Below, piece after piece: positions 9,156 through 18,462 of a stretch of 64,000 nt of DNA. How positions within the stretch are numbered: the stretch's first letter is position 1; each line of letters begins with the position of its first letter. This DNA comes from Globicatella sulfidifaciens DSM 15739 (lineage in GTDB: Bacteria > Bacillota > Bacilli > Lactobacillales > Aerococcaceae). The notes beneath the pieces are model-generated. The model searched no databases, was not told the DNA's origin, and saw only the letters and a list, made by a program, of their open reading frames with translations. The position numbers were made by a program, and so were the translations under genes. The stretch is from assembly GCF_900167405.1 (NCBI RefSeq), contig NZ_FUWO01000001.1, positions 143,207 to 207,206 on the forward strand, given 5' to 3'.

Positions 9156-9219
9156 GAAAAAATTGGAAAGGAGGCGAAGTCAAAATCACCAGACCTAGAC
9201 TGCTATCGTCCTTTCCAAT
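9156..9219 (-). terminator. Terminator of the GntP-type permease gene
   Basis: Perfect 11-bp arms ATTGGAAAGGA (9162-9172) and TCCTTTCCAAT (9209-9219) enclose a 36-nt loop. On the minus strand the second arm is followed by TTTTTTC, 22 nt downstream of the stop. Confidence 0.8.
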
Positions 9220-9241
9220 GTAAGAAAAATAAGACCCCCAA

Positions 9242-10591
9242 CTAATATAAGATATTACTTGCTAAAATCATGACGATTAAAGCAACTAAGTGACAGCCCC
9301 CTACAATAAATACTTGATGGATAAAACCATCCTTAATGGTGGTACCGGCTAAGTTATTATAAGTGATATTAACCCCTGAATGTGGCATTGAAGTCGTAAC
9401 AGCAGCCGCTACAACAGCAATTCGGTGTACTAATTCTGGATTTAAACCATTCGCAATATAATCTCCGGCAATACTATTCATGACAATCCCCAATGAACCT
9501 GAAGCCGAACCGGTTACCGCACTTAATAATGCCGCTGCCACCGATAGTCCAATTAAGGGACTTCCAGGTATACTAGTAATCGCATGTTGAATAATCGCAA
9601 AGGCAGGTGAAGCGGTCAAGACCGATCCAAAGGCAACAGATGATGAAGTCGCAAACGCTGACCCAATAGAACCATTGGCTCCCGCATTTAATAATGACAT
9701 TTGTTCTTTAATATAAGGTCTAAAAATAATCGATGACATCACAATTGCCACTGTTAAAGCAATTAAAATAATATGGTCTACTTTCGAAAACAACATAATG
9801 ATAATAATTAAGGTCACTAAGGGTAAAACTGATAATAAAATCGACGGTAATTTCGTTTCATCAATTTGAACTTCTTGCTTACTAGTTAATTCGTCGGCTT
9901 GGCGTTCGGCTTCGCCCGCTGAATAGCTATAAAAACCTTCGCCTTTGGCTTTAGATGCTTTTAATTGAAGATATAAGTATAAAACGCCATAAGCTAGGGC
10001 TGCCGCTGCCCCAATTAAAGATAAAAGAGGTGCTGCCGTTAAAGTCGTGCCAATAACAGAAGTCGGCACCGCATTTTGCACTGAGGGCGCTCCCGGTAAC
10101 ATCGACATCGTGACGGTCGCCATCCCTAAAAATAGCGGAATCGGCAATAATTTCCAACTCACATCTAATTCTTTAAAAATCGGTTTAGCTAATGGAATTA
10201 AAGCAAACATGACGACGTATAAGCTTACCCCTCCATAAGTTAAAATTGCCGCAATTAAAGCAAAGGCCAACATAACATAAAACGAATTATCACGCCCTAC
10301 CAGTTTCAACACAAAGTTGGCAATAGATAAAGTTGCATTACTCTTTTCAATATATTGAGCTAATACCGCTCCCAATAGGAAGATGGCGAAGTTATTAATT
10401 AAAAATCCAGCCAATCCTGTCATATAAGAATGCTCTTTACCAACCATGAATTCGAAAATATTCATTCGACTCGTTAAAATGACAATCAATGTCGCTAAAG
10501 GCGCTGCTACTGCGATGTGCATTCCCTTAACCGACATCCAAATAATCGCGATAATTGCAATAAAAATTCCAATAATACCTAATATTTCCAT
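9242..10591 (-). CDS. GntP/citrate-lactate type permease
   Basis: 449 residues with about 12 hydrophobic segments and the GntP-family blocks AAILTYGGVSLYVVMFALIPLA, SMLPGAPSVQNAVPT and GSASGSLGIVMNSIAG. The family imports gluconate or other short hydroxy-acids with protons. The long polar insert at about 215-245 is the central cytoplasmic loop. ATG 10591 is preferred over an upstream GTG at 10597, which crowds the GAGGAAAAG site. It lies divergent from a LysR regulator with a palindrome between them, so that regulator probably controls it. The exact substrate is not determined. Confidence 0.83.
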   Translation of the reverse strand: MEILGIIGIFIAIIAIIWMSVKGMHIAVAAPLATLIVILTSRMNIFEFMVGKEHSYMTGLAGFLINNFAIFLLGAVLAQYIEKSNATLSIANFVLKLVGRDNSFYVMLAFALIAAILTYGGVSLYVVMFALIPLAKPIFKELDVSWKLLPIPLFLGMATVTMSMLPGAPSVQNAVPTSVIGTTLTAAPLLSLIGAAAALAYGVLYLYLQLKASKAKGEGFYSYSAGEAERQADELTSKQEVQIDETKLPSILLSVLPLVTLIIIIMLFSKVDHIILIALTVAIVMSSIIFRPYIKEQMSLLNAGANGSIGSAFATSSSVAFGSVLTASPAFAIIQHAITSIPGSPLIGLSVAAALLSAVTGSASGSLGIVMNSIAGDYIANGLNPELVHRIAVVAAAVTTSMPHSGVNITYNNLAGTTIKDGFIHQVFIVGGCHLVALIVMILASNILY

Positions 10592-10741
10592 ATGCACTTT
10601 TCCTCTACTGTTTATTTGTTATCTTTATCATATCAAGTTTTATAACATAAATTAAATAACAGATTGTATACGCTTCCCATAACTAAAATGATATAGTACA
10701 ATAGATTTGAAGAATATTTCAAATGTTAATATCGTTTTAAA

Positions 10742-10757
10742 ATAACTTATAAGTTAT
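10742..10757. promoter_or_regulatory. Perfect palindrome between GntP and LysR genes
   Basis: ATAACTTATAAGTTAT is a 16-bp perfect dyad containing a T-N11-A arrangement typical of LysR-type sites. It lies 19 bp before the LysR start codon, in the shared control region of the divergent genes. Confidence 0.5.
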
Positions 10758-10775
10758 AATAGAGGAGTAGAACCG

Positions 10776-11714
10776 ATGAGTAGTATTACGGATAAAGAAT
10801 TAATTCAAACCATTATGGAAGCAGGCAATATGACGGCTGCTGCCGATAAATTATTTGTCACCCAACCTTATTTGTCAAAATTATTAAAAGAATCCGAAGA
10901 TAAAATTGGCACAGCTTTATTTAAACGCAATTATCGGTCGATGAGTATTACTTATGCTGGGCAAGTTTATTTAAATTACTTGAATCAAATCGAACAAATA
11001 GAAAAGAAAATGATAGCCGATTTATCATTAGTAGCCCAAGAAAAACATGGCTTAATTCGTGTAGGTGTTAATCACACCTTAGCTTCAGCCCTATTACCAA
11101 CGGTTTATCAAATTTTTAATCAGTATTTTCCTCATATCAAATTTGAATTTTATGAATTTTCAACTACGCGTCTTAATCAAATGCTTAAAAATCAAACACT
11201 TGATATCGTCATTGGTCTAAGCGTTCAAGATGAAAATGACTTTGTCCAGGAAATTTTGTATACGGATCAATTATATTTAGTGGTTTCCAAAAATAGTCCA
11301 CTCTATGACCCACAATATGATAATCAATTAGTCGAAGAGCCTTTTCCTACTTGTGAGCTAAATAATCTACCGCTGATTTTATTGCCGGAAAAGTTCAGTT
11401 TGCGCCGTCAAATTAATGATGTGTACTTTAAAGAGGATATTAATTTAAACCTAATGTACGAAACCAGTAACTTATATACAGCTATTGGCTTAGTGAGAAA
11501 AGGCTACGGCAATACTTTAGTCCCTATTACTGGTATGAATACCGTAAGTTTTAATAATTGTAATATCTTTTCTCTGGAGGGCGATTATTTTAAAGTCCAG
11601 TTTGTACTTTATTATTTGAGAGACAAACCTATCCCCTCATATACTGAACAATTTATAGAACACTCAAAAGAGATTTTCCGAAAGAAGAGTCAAGAATTCC
11701 ATTTTCGTGTATAA
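10776..11714 (+). CDS. LysR-family transcriptional regulator
   Basis: 312 residues. An N-terminal winged helix-turn-helix (about 1-62: GNMTAAADKLFVTQPYLSKLLKESEDKIG...LFKR) is followed by a linker helix and a periplasmic-binding-like effector domain (about 90-300) starting LIRVGVNHTLAS. These regulators usually act on a divergent gene in response to a small molecule, here probably the substrate of the GntP-type permease. GAGGAG lies 8 nt before the ATG. The C-terminal dispersed repeat begins 20 bp beyond the stop. Confidence 0.9.
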   Translation: MSSITDKELIQTIMEAGNMTAAADKLFVTQPYLSKLLKESEDKIGTALFKRNYRSMSITYAGQVYLNYLNQIEQIEKKMIADLSLVAQEKHGLIRVGVNHTLASALLPTVYQIFNQYFPHIKFEFYEFSTTRLNQMLKNQTLDIVIGLSVQDENDFVQEILYTDQLYLVVSKNSPLYDPQYDNQLVEEPFPTCELNNLPLILLPEKFSLRRQINDVYFKEDINLNLMYETSNLYTAIGLVRKGYGNTLVPITGMNTVSFNNCNIFSLEGDYFKVQFVLYYLRDKPIPSYTEQFIEHSKEIFRKKSQEFHFRV

Positions 11715-11733
11715 ATTTCAACATAAAAAAGGG

Positions 11734-11960
11734 AGTGGGCCAGAAGTCGAAAACCGACTGGTTTTCGCTTCGTCTGCCTACTCCACATAGTTGGTAGTCT
11801 TTATAATGCCACTTAATCACTACGCTTATAATTACGAGCGCTAACTTAATTGAGCTTTTTTCAAGTTTAGGCCTAACCTTTGAAGACGCAGGTTGGCGCT
11901 TATAATTAACATATCATAAGCTAACTGAATTTATCGAGTTAATGCCTACTCTCTCAAACT
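11734..11960. repeat. Dispersed structured repeat; left hairpin acts as terminator
   Basis: GGGAGTGGGCCAGAAGTCG, a mirror of GAAAAC/GTTTTC, and CTTCGTCTGCCTACTCC form a long imperfect hairpin. It is preceded by an A-run that becomes TTTTTT on the minus strand, so it can terminate the minus-strand tpx-hydrolase transcript as well as follow the LysR gene. The middle is diverged; the right end (ATTTATCGAG... TGCCTACTCTC) is recognisable. The remaining stretch to 12174 holds no gene. Confidence 0.65.
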
Positions 11961-12174
11961 TAATATTCGTTGCATTTAAGAGAAATCCTGTTCTTATTTT
12001 TTCAAGACAGCGGGTCTTATCGCCCTTTGAAGCGACTCGCTCATTTTTTAGCACAGTGAATGATTACGAGCCGAAATAGGCAATATTATTGATACATCCT
12101 GCTCTTGCCAATCATCACCTGGAAACCCAGACGCGGTATCCATATCACATACTACTGTTTATCTACCGCACTTT

Positions 12175-13074
12175 TTAGATTGTTTGTAAAAAGTCCTCGA
12201 TTAATTTCGTATAGGCTTTGATGCCAATCGTTTGTCTGGAACCGGCATGAGTTGCACGGTCAATGAGGTGAACCACACTTTTGCCATGATTAGCCGCAGC
12301 TAAATGCTCACTATGTTCTGGCAAGATAAAAGTATCATTTTTACCGTGAATAAACATGATTGGTACTTCATTTTCTCTTAAAGCATCTACTGCACTGGTA
12401 GCTTTCATATCGAAACCTTGTGTTAATTTCATCATAAAATTGACTCCATAAATTAACGGCCCCACTTTATATTGACGGTATAAACTCGCAATCAACTCAT
12501 ATAAATTAGTAAACCCACAATCGGCCACCACAAATTGAATTTTAGGTCGATACGCTAACACATTTAAAGAAATCGAGCTGCCCATCGATTCACCATGTAA
12601 GCCTAAATAAATATTATCGCCATAGCGCTGATAGGTATCTTCAATCAATGTCAGTAAATCTTTAGCCTCAAAATTCCCTAACGAAACAGGTGTTTTTTCA
12701 TTTTCACCATGTCCACGCACATCATAAATAATGACATTAAACCCTTGTGAACGGTATGCATCTAAATACTTTACCGCACCGTAGCGATTCGCTGTATAAC
12801 CATGAGAAATAATCACATATTTATCCGATGGCACTGCCGCTTTCACTAAGACGACATGTAATGGATAATCTTGATACCCGTTAACCGTATAGGCCGTTTT
12901 ATCATAATTATCGAAATTCCCCCACAAATGATGTTCCTTTTCCCAAGCCATTTCTTTTTCTAATGATGAGATTTTAGGTTGTGCAATATTTTTTGAAAAA
13001 TGGAGCGAAATGATGCCATAGGCTATAATGAATAATACTAAAAAGACAATCACAATCCAAAAAAGCCACTCCAT
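12175..13074 (-). CDS. Membrane-anchored alpha/beta hydrolase
   Basis: 299 residues. One N-terminal transmembrane helix (about 3-26) anchors an alpha/beta-hydrolase domain with HGYTANRYGAVKYLD (oxyanion region), nucleophile elbow HGESMGSS, acid IHGKNDTFI and catalytic His in RATHAGS. It resembles Bacillus YqkD-type esterases. Its ATG follows AAGGAGG. It lies 10 bp downstream of tpx and is presumably cotranscribed. The substrate is unknown. Confidence 0.83.
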   Translation of the reverse strand: MEWLFWIVIVFLVLFIIAYGIISLHFSKNIAQPKISSLEKEMAWEKEHHLWGNFDNYDKTAYTVNGYQDYPLHVVLVKAAVPSDKYVIISHGYTANRYGAVKYLDAYRSQGFNVIIYDVRGHGENEKTPVSLGNFEAKDLLTLIEDTYQRYGDNIYLGLHGESMGSSISLNVLAYRPKIQFVVADCGFTNLYELIASLYRQYKVGPLIYGVNFMMKLTQGFDMKATSAVDALRENEVPIMFIHGKNDTFILPEHSEHLAAANHGKSVVHLIDRATHAGSRQTIGIKAYTKLIEDFLQTI

Positions 13075-13084
13075 AAAATCCTCC

Positions 13085-13579
13085 TTAAGCTAATTCTTTA
13101 GCAGCGTTGATAGCTGCCTCGTAATCAGGATGGCTATTAACATTATCTAAATACTCAACATAAGTAATTTCATTCTGTTCATTAGCTACAATAACCGCAC
13201 GTGCTAATAAATGCCACTCTTCCATCAAAACACCATACGCATTTCCGAATGATTGATCATAATAATCAGATAATAACAAAGCATTCTCAATGCCTGAAGC
13301 ACCACACCAACGTTTTTGAGCAAAAGGTAAATCACAAGAAACCGTTAGCACCACTGTATTTTCCATATCAGATAAGGATTGGATAAACTGTCTAGTTTGG
13401 GCATCACAAATCCCCGTATCGACCGAAGGCACAATACTTAAAACTTTTTTCTTACCTTCAAAGTCAGCTAGAGATTGCTTTACTAGATCAGGATTTACAA
13501 GTGTAAAATCGGGTAACTGTTCTCCTACCTTTAATTGTTTACCGATGATGGTGACGAATTCACCTTTAAATGTTGTCAT
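13085..13579 (-). CDS. tpx: Thiol peroxidase Tpx
   Basis: A 164-residue atypical 2-Cys peroxiredoxin. The peroxidatic Cys58 lies in [12 protein letters not shown] and the resolving Cys92 34 residues later in KRWCGASG, the standard Tpx spacing; an extra Cys82 is in [10 protein letters not shown]. It reduces H2O2 and alkyl peroxides using thioredoxin. With lactate oxidase in the same window it fits defence against self-made peroxide. It heads a two-gene operon with the hydrolase at 12175. Confidence 0.95.
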   Translation of the reverse strand: MTTFKGEFVTIIGKQLKVGEQLPDFTLVNPDLVKQSLADFEGKKKVLSIVPSVDTGICDAQTRQFIQSLSDMENTVVLTVSCDLPFAQKRWCGASGIENALLLSDYYDQSFGNAYGVLMEEWHLLARAVIVANEQNEITYVEYLDNVNSHPDYEAAINAAKELA

Positions 13580-13782
13580 GTTAAGACCCCTACCTTTATT
13601 TCATTTTTCAGTAGCCTTATCATATCACAAAATAAGCTGATTCAATAACGATGTGTTTTGAAAGAAAATAACAAAATTAATTAATCATGTTAAGTTTATA
13701 GGCTAAAAGACTAGATAATTATTGCGTAAAGTACTATCATATTACTAGTAGTTTAATAACTGAAAAAAATAGAAAGGATATT

Positions 13783-15123
13783 ATGAAAGATAAAGCCTAT
13801 TATAAAACAGCCATTTCAATGGCCTGGCCTTCTGTGTTAGAAAGCTTCTTTATTTCATTGGCAGCGATGATCGATACGATGATGGTCGGTGGATTAGGAA
13901 GTTTTGCGATTGCAGCAGTCGGCTTAACAACACAACCAAAACTAATTGGATTAACCGTCTTTTTTGCTATAAACATCGCCGTATCATCATTAGTTGCAAG
14001 GAGACGCGGACAAGAAGATAAACGCGGGGCCAATGAAGTTTTCTTAACAGCATTATTTTTAACAGTAGTGGCTAGTTTAATCATTACCGCTATTTTCTTA
14101 TATTTTGCTGATGATATTATGTATTTAACTGGAAGCAATCATGAAACCCACCAACCCTCTGTCAATTATTTACGGATCATTATGGGGGGGATGATCTTTA
14201 ATGTCATCGCCATGGTGATTAACGCCGCTCAACGCGGAAGTGGCAATACCCGAATTGCCTTCTTTACCAATGTCACCTCATCCATCGTTAATATTATTTT
14301 CAACTATTTACTAATTAATGGTAAATTGGGATTCCCCGCTTTAGGGATTGAAGGGGCTGCCATCGCCACCGTATTAGGAACCTTTGTGGCCATGTTGATG
14401 AGCATTCGCTCACTCTATAGTCCCGATAGTTTAATCCAAATTAAATATATTTTAAAATATAAAGTCAAAATGCAAATGAAGACTGTTAAAATGATTTTTG
14501 GCTTAGGCTCTAATATGGCAGTTGAAAATCTGATGATGCGTATTGGGTTTGTAGCTACTGCGGTCACAGCCGCAAAACTTGGCACAAATGCCTTTGCCAT
14601 TCACAATGCCGGTATGAATTTACTGAGTCTTGGCTTTTCATTCGGAGATGGGATGCAAGTAGCTGCCGTTGCCTTAGCCGGTAGAGCTTTAGGTCGTCAA
14701 GACCATGATGAAGCCATTAAATTCGGTCAAATTTGTCAACGGATTGGTTTAGTCATGTCACTGGTACTATCATTATTTTTATTTACTTTTGGTAAAAATT
14801 TAATGGGTCTCTATTTTAATGAAGCCACCCTCATTGATGAAGGGGCTATTATCACCCGCTTTGTCATGATTATTGTGCTATTACAAATCTCCCAACTTGT
14901 TTATGGCGGATGCTTAAGGGCAGGAGGCGACGTTCGCTATACCCTTATTGCCGGCATTATATCGGTTACCATTATCCGTACAAGCGTTACACTAATATTA
15001 GTTAATATCTTCAATTTGGGTCTTTACGGTATTTGGATTGGGATTTTATCCGATCAATTCTCGCGTTTTATTTTATTACGTCATCGCTTCAAACAAGGTA
15101 ATTGGACTCGGATTGAAATCTAG
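13783..15123 (+). CDS. MATE family multidrug efflux transporter
   Basis: 446 residues and about 12 hydrophobic helices in two MatE repeats, with the family blocks IDTMMVGGLG near the start and GSNMAVENLMMRIGF at the start of the second half. MATE proteins export cationic drugs or metabolites using Na+ or H+. It is divergent from tpx, with about 200 bp between, and has a GAAAGGA site 7 nt before the ATG. The substrate is not inferable. Confidence 0.9.
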   Translation: MKDKAYYKTAISMAWPSVLESFFISLAAMIDTMMVGGLGSFAIAAVGLTTQPKLIGLTVFFAINIAVSSLVARRRGQEDKRGANEVFLTALFLTVVASLIITAIFLYFADDIMYLTGSNHETHQPSVNYLRIIMGGMIFNVIAMVINAAQRGSGNTRIAFFTNVTSSIVNIIFNYLLINGKLGFPALGIEGAAIATVLGTFVAMLMSIRSLYSPDSLIQIKYILKYKVKMQMKTVKMIFGLGSNMAVENLMMRIGFVATAVTAAKLGTNAFAIHNAGMNLLSLGFSFGDGMQVAAVALAGRALGRQDHDEAIKFGQICQRIGLVMSLVLSLFLFTFGKNLMGLYFNEATLIDEGAIITRFVMIIVLLQISQLVYGGCLRAGGDVRYTLIAGIISVTIIRTSVTLILVNIFNLGLYGIWIGILSDQFSRFILLRHRFKQGNWTRIEI

Positions 15124-15142
15124 TCTATTTATATAACAAAAT

Positions 15143-15222
15143 AAGTATCCTCAAACGTTGAGTCACACCAGATTACAGCTTCGTATTATCTTGGTATAGC
15201 TCAAACGAGAGGATACTTTTTA
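15143..15222. terminator. Bidirectional terminator between convergent MATE and nuclease genes
   Basis: AAGTATCCTC (15143-15152) pairs with GAGGATACTT (15209-15218); inner GTTGAG and CTCAAAC add to the stem. TTTTTATTT follows on the plus strand and an A-rich run precedes. Confidence 0.85.
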
Positions 15223-15238
15223 TTTAAATACACGATGA

Positions 15239-15994
15239 TTACTGAGGAACCTCGCAACCAACCCCGTCTTTATCACCATCAAATTGGGGACGAAATCCAG
15301 GATCGCCCTCCCTAATCGGTGCCTTACCGGCTTGCCAAACTTCCTTACAGTTTCGATAATAAACTTCTTCCGCTTCATTGACAGAATCAGCTGAATGGTT
15401 GGCTTGAAGTTCATATTCAGCTTTGTTAATAAACTCTAAATCTCCATCCACCCACACCCTTAAGCCTTCATATTTGGCTTTTTCTTGCGCTTCATAAATG
15501 GCTTTGACATATTGACTATTAGGTAAATATTGATGGATGTATCGTGCAATAGCATAACCTTCTCTAATTAGAATTTCTGATAAGAGATGCCCATCAACCC
15601 AAACATGCACTAAATCACGTTGATATTTATCCTTTTTGGGACCTTCATATTCAATTTGAATTAATTCAGCTTCTTCAAATATTTGATTGACTCGCTTACG
15701 CGCCGCCTTACTATATGGTACGCCTCCTCTAATTTCAGGAGCATCCATTAATAAAAATCTTGCTTTAATACTTGGCTCCGTCGCACGATCCAAAATAAAA
15801 TCTGCAGTATCCCCATCGTAAACGTTAAAAGATTTAACAGTAAATAATTGATCCGGGCTAGCAGTCGTTTCCGCTAAAGTGTTATAGCCTAAAGCGGCCT
15901 CAGTGACTTCTGCTTTAATTACTGGAGGATGAAACATTAGTAGCAGTAACAGTCCTAATAAACAACCGATATAACGATGTTTATCTTGTCTCAT
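15239..15994 (-). CDS. Secreted thermonuclease with Excalibur domain
   Basis: 251 residues from ATG 15994, 6 nt after GGAGGAG. The N-terminal hydrophobic helix (about 8-27) is a signal or anchor. A staphylococcal nuclease domain (about 50-180) has VYDGDTADF, ARFLLMDAPEIRG, and a YQRDLVHVWVDG segment with the usual catalytic Arg/Glu region. The last 40 residues (YYRNCKEVWQAG to FDGDKDGVGCE) are an Excalibur calcium-binding motif, DxDxDGxxCE. Expected to be an extracellular, Ca-dependent nuclease. Convergent with the MATE gene. Confidence 0.9.
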   Translation of the reverse strand: MRQDKHRYIGCLLGLLLLLMFHPPVIKAEVTEAALGYNTLAETTASPDQLFTVKSFNVYDGDTADFILDRATEPSIKARFLLMDAPEIRGGVPYSKAARKRVNQIFEEAELIQIEYEGPKKDKYQRDLVHVWVDGHLLSEILIREGYAIARYIHQYLPNSQYVKAIYEAQEKAKYEGLRVWVDGDLEFINKAEYELQANHSADSVNEAEEVYYRNCKEVWQAGKAPIREGDPGFRPQFDGDKDGVGCEVPQ

Positions 15995-16102
15995 ATGTCT
16001 CTCCTCCAATCCTTCTATTCATCCTATTATAACAAATTTTGCGTCCTTTAACTGATTTATTTTTTGGCTATTATTAAATAAAAAACAATGCACATAAAAT
16101 AT

Positions 16103-16146
16103 ATAAAAATCCTTGAACAACAGACTTGCGTCCATTATTCAAGGAT
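16103..16146 (-). terminator. Terminator of the SPFH-RHH operon
   Basis: ATCCTTGAA (16109-16117) and TTCAAGGAT (16138-16146) form a 9-bp stem. On the minus strand TTTTTATAT follows. It is 16 bp past the stop of the small regulator gene. Confidence 0.85.
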
Positions 16147-16161
16147 ATCCTTTTAAACAGA

Positions 16162-16359
16162 TTACTCGATATCAAGTTCAATGCCTTCATCTAAAGTTTC
16201 TGAGACATACTTGCCATCTTTTTTCCGTTGCTTTACACACTCCGTTAGGAGGTATTCAATTTGTCCATTAATTGAACGGAAATCATCTTCCGCCCAAGCC
16301 GCTATCTGTTCATAGAGCTTTGCAGAAACTCTAAGCGGGATTTGTTTTTTGGCACCCAC
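16162..16359 (-). CDS. Arc/RHH-type small DNA-binding protein
   Basis: 65 residues. KKQIPLRVSAKLYEQIAAWAEDDFRSINGQIEYLLTECV has the strand-helix-helix pattern of ribbon-helix-helix repressors (short polar-apolar strand 5-11, helices about 12-23 and 29-43); the tail is acidic. It starts with GTG that shares its G with the TAG stop of the SPFH gene, so the two are translationally coupled. A strong palindrome at the operon promoter is a natural operator for it. Direct DNA binding is inference from fold. Confidence 0.8.
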   Translation of the reverse strand: MGAKKQIPLRVSAKLYEQIAAWAEDDFRSINGQIEYLLTECVKQRKKDGKYVSETLDEGIELDIE

Positions 16360-17429
16360 TAATAAAGACTACCTGAGTTAACAATTGGTGAAACTTCACT
16401 GTTGCCGCATAAGACTACTAGTAAGTTTGACACCATTGCTGCTTTTCTTTCTTCATCCAATTCGACGACATTGTTTTCTTGAAGTTTATCTAAAGCCATT
16501 TCGACCATTCCTACCGCACCATCTACAATCATCGCTCGTGCATCAATTAAGGCAGAAGCTTGTTGTCTTTGTAACATCGCGGCTGCGATCTCAGGCGCAT
16601 AAGATAGATGGGTAATTCGCGCTTCAATAATTTCAAGACCTGCAAATTCAACGCGTCTTTGGATTTCATCTTTAATACGACTTGCTACAACTTCACTTGA
16701 GCCACGTAATGAACCATCATCCGGTTCACCGTCTCCAGTCGTATCGATTTCAAAGTTTGGATTCACATCATAAGGGTATTGACGAATAATGTTTCGTAAG
16801 GCTGAGTCTGTTTGAAGTGATAAATATTCTTTAAAGTTATCAACATTAAAGACCGCTTTGGCTGTGTCATTCACTTTCCACATGACCGCAATCCCAATTT
16901 CCACTGGATTCCCTAAATAATCATTAATTTTTTGCTTGCTATTGTTCAAAGTCATGACTTTTAAGGAAATCTTTTTGTTTCCTAAGTCAACACTAACCCC
17001 TTCACTACCCGTCTTCAAAATGGAGCGATTTTCTTCTTTAACGTCGCCACTTTGACTTAATTTGGTATTGGCTGCGGGGTTGAACGATTGAGAGAATGGA
17101 TTAACAAAGTAAAATCCTTCGCCTTTAAGTGTCCCAATATATTTACCAAATAATGTCAGCACTAATGATTCTTGAGGTTTCAATACTTTTAGCCCCAATA
17201 GCATAATCCATCCAAGCGCCCAGTATAAGATACTGATCACTAATAAAGCGATATTCAGCGCATTGCCATCTCCTTTATCAAGAACATTAACATTCACGAT
17301 AAATAAAACAATCGAAACTAGTAGTAAAGCAAAATACAACCCTAGCACTAAGAAACCTTTATTTTTGCCTTTTAATTGAATTTCTTCAATGTTATCGCTC
17401 TGGCTGAGCTTTTTCTCAACTGTATTCAT
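16359..17429 (-). CDS. SPFH-domain membrane protein
   Basis: 356 residues from ATG 17429 after GGGAGGAAA. Two N-terminal transmembrane helices (about 27-49 and 57-80) precede an SPFH/band-7 domain (KPQESLVLTLFGKYIGTLKGEG...) and a coiled C-terminal part with SYAPEIAAAMLQRQQASALIDAR, the typical stomatin-like AxxMxxxxxA region. SPFH proteins oligomerise in ordered membrane patches and often partner proteases or stress systems. Its only partner here is the RHH protein. The function in this setting is unknown. Confidence 0.88.
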   Translation of the reverse strand: MNTVEKKLSQSDNIEEIQLKGKNKGFLVLGLYFALLLVSIVLFIVNVNVLDKGDGNALNIALLVISILYWALGWIMLLGLKVLKPQESLVLTLFGKYIGTLKGEGFYFVNPFSQSFNPAANTKLSQSGDVKEENRSILKTGSEGVSVDLGNKKISLKVMTLNNSKQKINDYLGNPVEIGIAVMWKVNDTAKAVFNVDNFKEYLSLQTDSALRNIIRQYPYDVNPNFEIDTTGDGEPDDGSLRGSSEVVASRIKDEIQRRVEFAGLEIIEARITHLSYAPEIAAAMLQRQQASALIDARAMIVDGAVGMVEMALDKLQENNVVELDEERKAAMVSNLLVVLCGNSEVSPIVNSGSLY

Positions 17430-17450
17430 ACGCTTTCCTCCCAAATCTAT

Positions 17451-17490
17451 TTGATATCATTATGATATCAATAAAAATCTTCTTTGACAA
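17451..17490 (-). promoter_or_regulatory. Promoter with palindromic operator of the SPFH-RHH operon
   Basis: TTGTCA (17485-17490) and TATCAT (17462-17467) are 17 bp apart. Arms TTGATATCAT (17451-17460) and ATGATATCAA (17462-17471), separated by one base, form a perfect dyad that covers the -10. Each arm holds the word TGATATCA. Confidence 0.7.
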
Positions 17491-17624
17491 TCCCTAGAAG
17501 TTAATATTTGATTAAGAATCTGCCAATTAAGATGAAAGTTTTAAGCTCTTTAAAATCCGAAATGGTATACATGGAATACAAAGAGAGCGATTAGACTGGC
17601 ACCATGCTTACCTTGGAATTAAGC

Positions 17625-17660
17625 AAAAAACACCCTGCCGATTATACTCGATAAGGTGTA
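17625..17660 (-). terminator. Probable terminator after the YwaF-like gene
   Basis: ACACC (17631-17635) and GGTGT (17656-17660) frame a short inner CGAT/ATCG-type pairing, and the minus strand continues TTTTTTGC. Downstream of the gene ending at 17694. Confidence 0.6.
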
Positions 17661-17693
17661 AGAACAGGAAGTGGATTTTCAAACAGAAATTAC

Positions 17694-18413
17694 TTAAGGT
17701 TGATTGATTGACTGATATTGCTTAGAGGTAAACTCACGCTCTGTTAAATATTCACTCAAACTATAATAACAAACCTCCGCCACTGAGAATAATGCAAAAG
17801 TCACAATCGCACAAATGGCTAAATACAAACTATCTGGCAATCCATTTAAAAAAGCAAATGGTCGCATCACTAAATAAAAATAATTGCCATTAACCAATGG
17901 ATTAATAAAATAAACAGTCATCATATAAACCATCATAAAAATAAAAGGTAATTGCTTATCCGATTTTTGAATCCTAAAATCATAGGCTATCATCGCAAAG
18001 AATGGCAATAGCAGTGTAATGGTATGATTCACCAAAAAACTCACGCCTAATGGATGAGTAATCCCTTGAACACGGCTCGGATAGAGAAAACTTAATAAAG
18101 CAAAAAAACCAGTAAAAGATAAAATCTTAATGACCTGCTTATTTTTAGTCGCTAAATAAATAATCCCTAAAATACTATTGATCCGGCTGATATGTAATGG
18201 CATTGACTCCGATAAATCAAATTTAAAGAAAAGTAAGTAAGAACCATATAATATACATTGTTGTATTAAACTAATAATTAAAACAATCAAACTAATTTGA
18301 TCACGGTATTTGCGCACAAATTTAATATTTGAAAACAGTAAAATCCCTATCACGATGACAATGCCAATATATAATAAGTGGTTTGGACCAAACGGTTGGA
18401 TAAACTCGGTCAT
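17694..18413 (-). CDS. YwaF/TIGR02206 family membrane protein
   Basis: 239 residues with six to seven hydrophobic helices. The start GPNHLLYIGIVI, the SMPLHISRINSILG motif (family form LPLHxCR), PLGVSFLVNHTI and the C-terminal FLNGLPDS match the TIGR02206 integral membrane family, whose role is unknown. It stands alone between two terminators. AGGAGGAT lies 5 nt before the ATG. Confidence 0.82.
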   Translation of the reverse strand: MTEFIQPFGPNHLLYIGIVIVIGILLFSNIKFVRKYRDQISLIVLIISLIQQCILYGSYLLFFKFDLSESMPLHISRINSILGIIYLATKNKQVIKILSFTGFFALLSFLYPSRVQGITHPLGVSFLVNHTITLLLPFFAMIAYDFRIQKSDKQLPFIFMMVYMMTVYFINPLVNGNYFYLVMRPFAFLNGLPDSLYLAICAIVTFALFSVAEVCYYSLSEYLTEREFTSKQYQSINQP

Positions 18414-18462
18414 CTTATCCTCCTCTAATCATTCTAGTATAATTTTTCAACTTTATTATAGC

